Shown: piece by piece, positions 6,521 through 11,858 of the stretch
Layout of the letters: every line of letters starts with the position of its first letter
Numbering within the stretch: position 1 is the stretch's first letter
Source: Methanosarcinales archaeon
GTDB lineage: Archaea > Halobacteriota > Methanosarcinia > Methanosarcinales > Methanocomedenaceae
Assembly (NCBI GenBank): GCA_023136155.1
Contig: JAGLRT010000099.1
Span: 1-11,858, forward strand
DNA: 11,858 bases
Direction: 5' to 3'
Made by a program: the position numbers and the translations under genes
The notes under the pieces: generated by a model
Seen by the model: the letters and a program-made list of their open reading frames with translations, nothing else
Databases searched by the model: none
What the model was told of the DNA's origin: nothing

Positions 6521-6617
6521 TTTGAGCATTTTATATTCTCTACATGCCTAATGCAAGACTAATATTTCAATAAATAAGATCACAAAAATGCGCAAGTAGA
6601 CAAAACGGGAATTGCTG

Positions 6618-7133
6618 TTATTTATTGAGTCCTTTCTCGTACAAGATCCAGCCTGAAGAATCAATTTTTCCATTTGGCATAACTACTATAGTGTTTTCCC
6701 CTGTCCTGATACGAGTTTTCCTGAGAGTTACACTTACTATCTCTCCCCTGTGATTCAGTGTCTCTACCTCATCACCAATATCAAAATGCTTATCCAGAAT
6801 AATGAACACCCCGGCCACAGCATCCGATAGAACATCCTTTACAGCCAGAGCGACCGCCGCCCCAATTAAAAATGAGGCTCCCATTAAAGGCACGAGAATC
6901 TCTTGTAAATTAAGTTCTCTGGTAATATACATCAGAACACTGAACCATAAAAAATAAACTACAACACTTCGCAAAATATGTTGCGCATCTGCCGGGAGGG
7001 TACTGTTAATTAATAATTTTTTCAAGTATCTGCCTATTGTGCCAATTACAAGAAAAGCAGCTATCAGAATTAATACCGATTTTAAATAAGGCACTACCCA
7101 TTGATTTTGATACAATAAACCTAAAATATCCAT
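6618..7133 (-). CDS. Small MscS-type mechanosensitive channel protein
   Basis: Membrane protein of the MscS family, which opens under membrane tension to release solutes. At 171 residues it is minimal. Hydrophobic segments are at about 15-36 and 53-71, followed by the glycine/alanine-rich pore-type helix region 84-115 (GASFLIGAAVALAVKD...). The family's beta domain follows, with FDIGDEV (117-123), RGEIVSVTLRKTRIRT (129-144) and VMPNGKI (151-157). The C-terminal alpha/beta cage of E. coli MscS (about 100 residues) is absent; the stop is a clean TAA, so this looks like a natural short form rather than a break. GGTGAT (minus strand, 7139-7144) precedes the ATG, and a TTTAAATAATT box lies near 7164-7176. 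Confidence 0.87.
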   Translation of the reverse strand: MDILGLLYQNQWVVPYLKSVLILIAAFLVIGTIGRYLKKLLINSTLPADAQHILRSVVVYFLWFSVLMYITRELNLQEILVPLMGASFLIGAAVALAVKDVLSDAVAGVFIILDKHFDIGDEVETLNHRGEIVSVTLRKTRIRTGENTIVVMPNGKIDSSGWILYEKGLNK

Positions 7134-7163
7134 TTATAATCACCGATTTGACTTTGTTTTCCT

Positions 7164-7176
7164 AATTATTTAAATT
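7164..7176 (-). promoter_or_regulatory. Predicted TATA box of the MscS-like gene
   Basis: Minus-strand AATTTAAATAATT, about 30-43 bases before the ATG, in the 73-bp gap after the Lon-like gene. The short leader would contain only the GGTGAT ribosome site. Confidence 0.45.
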
Positions 7177-7206
7177 GAATTGGCTATTTGCACGAAATTA
7201 TAATAC

Positions 7207-9084
7207 CTACCGTCTCAAGAGCACCGCCACCGAAAACACCAACAACAACCCGGACATTATTGAAAAACCGGGCACATCCAACCCATCCCGGAAAGGCACC
7301 TGGGATGTAGAGGTCGATGTAGGGCAAATGGTCTTCAAAGGGATGGGCGTCCCGGCTGCAATTTCACTGCTGATATTAGAGGACGTAGTCAACTGTACGG
7401 TAGTCTTGGCCAGCACTCTTGCATAATTGTATTCAACTATCCGCTGGCTGGGCGATTCCAGTGAATCCGCATACTCGTATGCACTCACTGCCAGTATCGG
7501 TTCTATACCTGCATCCCTTGCCTCTTCTATAGCTATTATGGCAGCGTTGGCACTGCGCTCGATCTTGGTATCAATATCTGCATACCCCATCAGGCTGATG
7601 GCAGTGCTGGCCTGAACCATCGCCAGAGAAGAATCGAATATGGCTCCACTGTAGTAACCCCGATCATATTCAATACGTGCACGCTCAAGTGAATCGTCAG
7701 CCTCGTTCAACAACCCCCGAAGTCCGTGCATTGCCTGCGATTCGGTGACAATGGTCTGCGCATATGTGACCACTGACGAAGCAGTACCCACATACCAACC
7801 TGCACGCTCTTTCAACGCGGGATCTGAAGTAATGTCCTCGGTATTTACAAGAGATAGCCACCAATGTACAGTATCAGCTCTAATGGAAGCCCATGCAAGC
7901 GATTCAATAAATCCGATCTCTGATTCAGATGAACGTGCGTCATCCAGGAACTGTTCTGCCATCACCACCCTGATCTCTGCTGCACCAATACTGTCCACAT
8001 CCATTATCCCCTCTTGCTTGAACCGCTCCAGTTCAAGCCGGCTTTCATTGATCTCCTCGCTAACGTTCATGAAAAGGTCGTTCATGTAAGATTCATTGTT
8101 GTCTGATCGCTCACATTCATCCCACCATTGTATGAACTTCAGGTTCTTAAGTACCATCAGACCGATATTGGTAGCAGCATAATACTGCTCCTTATCATAC
8201 TCCTCCTGTCCATTATCCAGCATTTCACGTTGTAATTCCAGTGTATTGTTAAATCTAGGGGATACGTTTTGTGCCCCCTGGTACATAAGGTTCGCTTCGT
8301 TTAGCACCTCTCTTGACAGGGGGCGCAGCGTATCAAGGTATTCAGCTGACCATACGCCTTTTGTGGGTTCTGGCACCTCTATAACATTGCCGGTCAACAG
8401 TTCCACCGCCTCCTCGATGTTCACAGCCTCCACGACATCCACGCCCTGTGCTTTGCCCCGCTTCACCACGTCAACTTCAATGGTTTCTTCCTCAATTGTT
8501 ACTAAAGCACCTTCGTGGTTGACCTTATTTTCTGTGACAATCACTTTGGTTTGGCCTTCTGGTACAATGAACAGGGACGTACCATGCTGGGCAGCAGCAT
8601 CCAATTTATAGGGAATACCTCCCACCGGTCCGATACTTCCATCCGGATTTATCATACCTGTAATGACCACGCCTTCCTTTAGAGACAGTTCCTTTATATC
8701 TGCAATAGCGGCAACCGTTAGAGCAGCACCGGCCGAGGGCCCGGCTATAATAGGAGATGTGACCTCTATTATGAAATAGAAATCATGCTTACTGGGGTCG
8801 ATTCCGGTAATATCTGATGCTACCAGCGCTGCCATACGGGCAGAACCCTGCATATCCACCTCGGTATAAGGTTGGGTATCAACGAACACGTAACCGTTGC
8901 CTTCGGTAACAAGCACAGTGGCATTGAGCAGGACTCCTGTTTCACCTTCAAAACTGGCGTAAGCAGCAACCAGAGGAATTGTCACTGCTTCTTTCAGATT
9001 CATTGAAGATACGGGAGCCGCAAGTATAAGCATCAAAAAAAGAGCTGTCAAAATCTTTGTATAACCAAAGTTTACTGCACTCAT
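7207..9084 (-). CDS. Secreted Lon-like (S16) protease-domain protein with PGF-CTERM tail
   Basis: 625-residue archaeal protein of the COG1750 type. Residues 1-28 form a signal peptide. An S16 Lon-like peptidase domain follows at about 35-235: the catalytic Ser117 lies in AGPSAGAALT and the partner Lys160 in GPVGGIPYKLDAAAQHG, so the serine-lysine dyad is intact. No ATPase domain is present, unlike true Lon. Residues 245-570 are mostly charged helix, including tetratricopeptide-like runs; a Ser/Thr/Pro linker (about 579-598) then leads to DVPGF (603-607), a hydrophobic segment and terminal Arg-Arg. That tail fits PGF-CTERM, the signal cut by archaeosortase A so the protein is lipid-anchored outside the cell. 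The ATG at 9084 has AAGGT upstream. Substrates are unknown. Confidence 0.88.
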   Translation of the reverse strand: MSAVNFGYTKILTALFLMLILAAPVSSMNLKEAVTIPLVAAYASFEGETGVLLNATVLVTEGNGYVFVDTQPYTEVDMQGSARMAALVASDITGIDPSKHDFYFIIEVTSPIIAGPSAGAALTVAAIADIKELSLKEGVVITGMINPDGSIGPVGGIPYKLDAAAQHGTSLFIVPEGQTKVIVTENKVNHEGALVTIEEETIEVDVVKRGKAQGVDVVEAVNIEEAVELLTGNVIEVPEPTKGVWSAEYLDTLRPLSREVLNEANLMYQGAQNVSPRFNNTLELQREMLDNGQEEYDKEQYYAATNIGLMVLKNLKFIQWWDECERSDNNESYMNDLFMNVSEEINESRLELERFKQEGIMDVDSIGAAEIRVVMAEQFLDDARSSESEIGFIESLAWASIRADTVHWWLSLVNTEDITSDPALKERAGWYVGTASSVVTYAQTIVTESQAMHGLRGLLNEADDSLERARIEYDRGYYSGAIFDSSLAMVQASTAISLMGYADIDTKIERSANAAIIAIEEARDAGIEPILAVSAYEYADSLESPSQRIVEYNYARVLAKTTVQLTTSSNISSEIAAGTPIPLKTICPTSTSTSQVPFRDGLDVPGFSIMSGLLLVFSVAVLLRR

Positions 9085-9110
9085 CAGGTCTTACCTTATT
9101 TACATAAGTC

Positions 9111-9141
9111 AGCGGGATAATGTCCAGGGACATATCCCGCT
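9111..9141. promoter_or_regulatory. 31-bp near-perfect palindrome at the Lon-like gene promoter
   Basis: Left arm AGCGGGATAATGTCC (9111-9125) and right arm GGACATATCCCGCT (9128-9141) pair completely apart from one extra base in the left arm. It is centred at about 9126, roughly 28 bases downstream of the TATA-like box at 9151-9160, on the expected transcription start. It may be a repressor operator or a strong hairpin in the 5'UTR. It also follows the siroheme gene's stop, but no T run succeeds it on the minus strand, so a terminator role is less likely. Confidence 0.7.
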
Positions 9142-9150
9142 AACAGTGTT

Positions 9151-9160
9151 GTATAAATCA
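9151..9160 (-). promoter_or_regulatory. Predicted TATA box of the Lon-like gene
   Basis: The minus strand reads TGATTTATAC, with TTTATAC matching archaeal TATA boxes. The start predicted about 25 bases on is near 9129, inside the palindrome, with a leader of about 45 bases to the ATG at 9084. Confidence 0.45.
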
Positions 9161-9166
9161 ATAAAT

Positions 9167-9823
9167 CTACAGGACTGCGCTCTTGAATTCCTCCAGACCC
9201 ATACCATCAATGACTCTGCCCAGGCGTTTCTTTTCGCCTCTATCTTTCATAAATTCAATTATCCTATCTACCAGTTTGAATACTTCGGCATCATCCAGAC
9301 CTTCTGCGATGAGGTCTGCAATTCTGGGCTTAATACCTGAACTGCCGCCCGCCAGGAGTTTCCAGCCTTTGGCTGTTCCGATAAGCCCAATATCCTTTAC
9401 ACTGGATTCTGCACAGGTGTTGAGGCAGCCTGATACTCCAATCTTTAATTTGGAAGGCAGTTCCATGCCGTGATATAATTCGTCCAGTTTCAAGCCAACC
9501 CCCACTGAATCCTGTTGACCACGTTTACAAAACGTAGTCCCGGGACAGATTTTTACACTGCGCACGCACAACCCTATAGCTGCACCAGGGGGCATGTCCA
9601 GATCAGTCCATACACTGTCAATGTCCTCTGCTTTTAATCCTACTATGGCCATACGCTGTGCTGAAGTTATCTTGACAGCAGATGCGTTGTATTTCTCGGC
9701 CACATCAGCAATCTTTCGAAGCGTAATAACATCCATTATGCCACCAGGGATATGGGGGGCTATGGCATAGGTTTCTTTATCTCTCTGTACAATTGCTCCT
9801 TTTTCAGGAATATCATTTGACAT
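9167..9823 (-). CDS. Small siroheme sulfite/nitrite-reductase-like protein (Dsr-LP)
   Basis: 218-residue protein of the nitrite/sulfite reductase ferredoxin-like plus 4Fe-4S domain family, the compact form widespread in methanogens (dissimilatory sulfite reductase-like protein). The N-terminal half-domain has the ITSAQRMAIVGL stretch (52-63). The siroheme-[4Fe-4S] motif is complete: Cys93-x5-Cys99 (CPGTTFC) and Cys133-x3-Cys137 (SGCLNTC). There is no inserted ferredoxin domain and no F420H2 oxidase part as in Fsr. It probably carries out or assists sulfite or nitrite reduction, or another siroheme reaction; the substrate cannot be read. The ATG at 9823 has a GGAGGT eight bases upstream. A CTATAAA box near 9855-9861 and a 13-bp palindrome precede it. 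It is divergent from the RPA gene. Confidence 0.87.
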   Translation of the reverse strand: MSNDIPEKGAIVQRDKETYAIAPHIPGGIMDVITLRKIADVAEKYNASAVKITSAQRMAIVGLKAEDIDSVWTDLDMPPGAAIGLCVRSVKICPGTTFCKRGQQDSVGVGLKLDELYHGMELPSKLKIGVSGCLNTCAESSVKDIGLIGTAKGWKLLAGGSSGIKPRIADLIAEGLDDAEVFKLVDRIIEFMKDRGEKKRLGRVIDGMGLEEFKSAVL

Positions 9824-9841
9824 TATTTTTAACCTCCAGCC

Positions 9842-9854
9842 ACAGTATTACTGT
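9842..9854. promoter_or_regulatory. 13-bp palindrome upstream of the siroheme gene
   Basis: ACAGTA-T-TACTGT, with perfect arms, lies 19-31 bases before the ATG at 9823, beside the TATA-like box on its upstream side (minus strand CTATAAA, about 9855-9861). This is a natural position for a repressor. It lies in the divergent region with RPA but much closer to the siroheme gene. Confidence 0.5.
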
Positions 9855-9991
9855 TTATAGGTAATATGGCTTATGTCATTTTACAACATAATTATTACTT
9901 TCACCCCGCTCTGGTTAAGTATATCTACCATCTAAATAATCTACATATTGTCTCCCAAACAAGAACAAACTGGAGGCTTGAGGAATCTGAA

Positions 9992-11233
9992 ATGATAAAA
10001 GAAACAGCTAAGCAGATCGAAGGGCGTTTTAGCCTGATGGGATTCAATATCCCCATCAGTGAGATTGAAAGCAGACTTGAAAAACTTGTAAATGAGTTCA
10101 AAGTCCCGCCGGAAGAGGCACGCAGAAGTGTTGTGAACTATTTTCTTAAAGAATACAACATCCCTCGTGGAGATTTCTATGTCCAGCAGGGTGAAGTAAC
10201 TACTATAAAAGTAAGTGACATAACAACTGAAGGGAAGTGGGTCAATATCTCTGCTAAAGTGGTACAGTTATGGGATAACACCCATGAGAGTATCGATCAG
10301 GTGGGAATGATCGGAGATGAAACAGGGATAATAAAATTCAATAAATGGGCAAAGGCAGAACTATCTCCGCTGGAGGAGGGAAAATGCTACCAATTCAAGA
10401 ACGTAGTCACTAACAGCTTCCAGGAAAGATTCCAGATCAACTTTAACAGAACCAGCCAGATAGAAGAGATACAGGAAGAAATCGAGGTAAGTACCCAGCA
10501 GAGTGAAGCACCTACTGTAAAAATAAGTGACATAACAACTGAAGGAAAATGGATTAATATCTCTGCCAAAGTGGCACAAATATGGGATAACACTCATGAG
10601 AGTATCGATCAGGTAGGATTGATCGGAGATGAAACAGGGATAATAAAATTCAATAAATGGGCAAAGGCGGAACTACCTCCACTGGAGGAAGGGAAAAGCT
10701 ACCAATTCAAGAACGTGGTCACTGACAGCTATCAGGAAATGTTCCAGATTAATTTTAACAGGACCAGTCTGATAGAAGAAATACAGGAGGATATCGAGAT
10801 CGGTACCCAGGAAGTGGAGTTCTCGGGCGTTATGGTAGATATCCAGGCCGGTTCAGGTTTAATAAAACGGTGCACTGAATGTAACCGTGCTCTTATCAAA
10901 GGGGTATGCGGCGAACACGGTAAAGTGGAAGGGACCTATGACCTGAGGATCAAGGCGGTGATAGATGATGGCATATCTGTACAGGATGCATTGGTCAACC
11001 GCGAAGTGACAGAGCAGCTTACCGGCATTACTCTGGACGATGCCAAACAGATGGCCACTAAAGAACTTGACCAGGAAGTAGTGCTCATAAAGATAAAAGA
11101 TGGCTTATTGGGTAAGTATTACTCCATTAAGGGTCCAAGGCTTGATCGGCATATTCTGGTTGAGCAGATTTCACCTATCCCGCCAATGGAAGCGGGGCTG
11201 GTAGATGCTTTGTTAACACAGCTGGGGGCCTGA
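9992..11233 (+). CDS. rpa: Replication protein A (single-stranded DNA-binding, three OB folds and zinc finger)
   Basis: Archaeal single-stranded-DNA-binding protein for replication and repair. From the ATG at 9992 (413 residues) the order is: helical N-terminus (1-62), OB fold 1 (about 71-166), OB fold 2 (about 175-270), then a third OB fold (about 279-395) split by a zinc finger, Cys294-x2-Cys297-x8-Cys306-x2-His309, as in euryarchaeal RPA. OB folds 1 and 2 are nearly identical (81 of 94 aligned residues by hand count). The frame extends to an ATG at 9866, but a GAGGA at 9980-9984 supports 9992, and the extra 42 residues (Tyr/His-rich) look like translated promoter. A TATA-like CTAAATAAT is near 9932-9940. 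The partner gene starts three bases after the stop. Confidence 0.93.
   Translation: MIKETAKQIEGRFSLMGFNIPISEIESRLEKLVNEFKVPPEEARRSVVNYFLKEYNIPRGDFYVQQGEVTTIKVSDITTEGKWVNISAKVVQLWDNTHESIDQVGMIGDETGIIKFNKWAKAELSPLEEGKCYQFKNVVTNSFQERFQINFNRTSQIEEIQEEIEVSTQQSEAPTVKISDITTEGKWINISAKVAQIWDNTHESIDQVGLIGDETGIIKFNKWAKAELPPLEEGKSYQFKNVVTDSYQEMFQINFNRTSLIEEIQEDIEIGTQEVEFSGVMVDIQAGSGLIKRCTECNRALIKGVCGEHGKVEGTYDLRIKAVIDDGISVQDALVNREVTEQLTGITLDDAKQMATKELDQEVVLIKIKDGLLGKYYSIKGPRLDRHILVEQISPIPPMEAGLVDALLTQLGA
10208..10801 (+). repeat. Internal duplication of an OB fold in the RPA gene
   Basis: Two direct copies of about 282 bp, 10208-10489 and 10520-10801, at a 312-bp (104-codon) period. The encoded 94-residue segments differ at 13 positions. 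Long DNA stretches are also the same, such as the one around GGAGATGAAACAGGGATAAT, so the duplication is recent or kept uniform by gene conversion. Confidence 0.92.
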
Positions 11234-11236
11234 ACA

Positions 11237-11803
11237 ATGGCATCACAATACTCAAGGGAAGTTGCACATAGAGTGTTTGCACAGGAGTTCAGGGATTCTG
11301 ATTTGTCTTTCAAGGACAGCAATGACCAGTACTCACCCCAGTATCTCTTAACACCCACGGGCGCAAAGATAAACCGAATATTCATTGTTGGTACGTTGAC
11401 AGAGAAAGAGGATATCGGAACCGATGCAGAATACTGGCGAGCCCGTGTGGTAGACCCTACTGGTGCGTTTATCATATATGCCGGACAGTACCAGCCCGAA
11501 GCTGCCAGGACCATAGCGGAAATGGAGGCACCTGCGTATATTGCCATCGTTGGTAAGCCCAGTACTTTCCAGACCGAAGACGGCACCATCCTGACCTCGG
11601 TAAGACCGGAAAGTGTGCATGTAGTGGATGAGGCAACCCGGGAGCGGTGGGTGGTGGAGACTACACAACGCACAATGGAGCGCATCAATAACTTAAATAG
11701 CAACAATCCAAATGCAGTAAAGGCTATGGAGCATTATAACACTGATGTTTCAGTGTACAAGCAGATGTTGGTGGATGCATTAAAAGAAAGCACGCAGGAT
11801 TAA
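11237..11803 (+). CDS. RPA-associated OB-fold protein (COG3390)
   Basis: 188-residue homologue of the archaeal RPA-associated proteins encoded next to RPA (rpaP/rpap genes in haloarchaea), which bind their cognate RPA. The N-terminus SREVAHRVFAQEF is typical. An OB-fold core follows at about 40-130 (KINRIFIVGTLTEKEDI... ARVVDPTGAFIIYAGQYQPEA... YIAIVGKPSTF), then a helical C-terminal tail. It starts three bases after the RPA stop, so it shares the RPA transcript and is probably translationally coupled; its ribosome site is only a G run (GGGGG) overlapping the end of RPA. Its role is inferred from family and context. Confidence 0.88.
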   Translation: MASQYSREVAHRVFAQEFRDSDLSFKDSNDQYSPQYLLTPTGAKINRIFIVGTLTEKEDIGTDAEYWRARVVDPTGAFIIYAGQYQPEAARTIAEMEAPAYIAIVGKPSTFQTEDGTILTSVRPESVHVVDEATRERWVVETTQRTMERINNLNSNNPNAVKAMEHYNTDVSVYKQMLVDALKESTQD

Positions 11804-11816
11804 TACATAACATACA

Positions 11817-11841
11817 GGGGCTACTTGTCCCACTATTTTTT
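11817..11841 (+). terminator. Possible terminator after the RPA operon
   Basis: A weak GGG/CCC stem (11818-11820 with 11829-11831) is followed by six T at 11836-11841. TTTATA at the right edge may belong to the next gene's promoter. Confidence 0.4.
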
Positions 11842-11858
11842 CGATAAAAGCATTTATA

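Larger units (their letters stand above)
6163..6617. other. 455-bp region without a confident gene
   Basis: Upstream of the phosphatidyltransferase gene and downstream of the MscS-like gene. It holds three tandem 8-bp repeats, overlapping short inverted repeats around 6332-6356 and one possible 32-codon ORF, each listed separately. On the minus strand 6580-6595 reads as a T-rich stretch (GCATTTTTGTG) that could terminate the MscS-like transcript. I saw no tRNA-like sequence, recognisable gene fragment or insertion-sequence end. Confidence 0.6.

Noticed and set aside
9111..9141. The long palindrome as a simple terminator of the siroheme gene
   Set aside because: No T run follows on the minus strand, and archaeal termination relies mainly on T tracts; its place at the next promoter is a better explanation, though a dual role is possible.
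9866..9991. N-terminal extension of RPA to the upstream ATG at 9866
   Set aside because: The added 42 residues are unlike RPA, cover the TATA-like sequence, and a good GAGGA ribosome site serves the ATG at 9992.
1..11858. CRISPR array, mobile element, phage or toxin-antitoxin system
   Set aside because: I saw no spaced direct repeats of CRISPR type, no transposase or integrase, and no terminal repeats; the tandem repeats found are too short and few.

Overview
The window comes from an archaeon, most likely a methanogen-related or anaerobic methane-oxidising member of the Methanosarcinales/ANME-2 group. The evidence is formylmethanofuran dehydrogenase subunits (C1 metabolism), an archaeal SUI1-type initiation factor, an archaetidylinositol-phosphate-synthase-like enzyme, an archaeal replication protein A with its partner, a PGF-CTERM surface-protein signal, TATA-box-like promoters and some apparently leaderless starts. 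The genus is inference. No tRNA, rRNA, CRISPR array, insertion sequence or integrase was seen, so this is mostly core chromosome.

Layout, left to right. (1) 1-1476, minus: fwdD then fwdB, the molybdopterin subunits of formylmethanofuran dehydrogenase; fwdB runs off the left edge. A 150-bp upstream region holds a TATA box and a small palindrome. (2) 1628-3024, minus: an alanine dehydrogenase/ornithine cyclodeaminase family enzyme and a DUF192 protein. (3) The DUF192 gene is divergent from an aIF1/SUI1 gene (3101-3409), and the two share a symmetric AT-rich promoter. (4) 3514-5550, plus: nifS, nifU and a small HTH regulator with paired cysteines. This is a compact iron-sulfur assembly locus, and three 18-bp repeats carrying tiny upstream ORFs precede the regulator. 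(5) 5566-6162, minus: a CDP-alcohol phosphatidyltransferase convergent with the regulator, then about 455 bp of largely unexplained DNA (three 8-bp repeats, nested inverted repeats, a possible 32-residue membrane peptide). (6) 6618-9823, minus: a minimal MscS-type channel, a large secreted Lon-like (S16) protein with a PGF-CTERM tail, and a small siroheme sulfite/nitrite-reductase-like protein. A long palindrome sits over the predicted start of transcription of the Lon-like gene. (7) 9992-11803, plus: RPA with two nearly identical tandem OB folds, and its RPA-associated OB-fold partner.

Two functional groups stand out: NifS supplies sulfur to the NifU scaffold next to a possible cluster-sensing regulator, and RPA plus its associated protein form a single-stranded-DNA-binding operon. 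I see no clear undescribed multi-gene system. The best leads are regulatory: the palindrome at 9111-9141, the repeat/uORF leader at 5101-5170, the symmetric promoter at 3045-3066 and the palindromes before the fwd and siroheme genes. The recent OB-fold duplication in RPA and the cysteine-bearing regulator beside nifSU are the other two.
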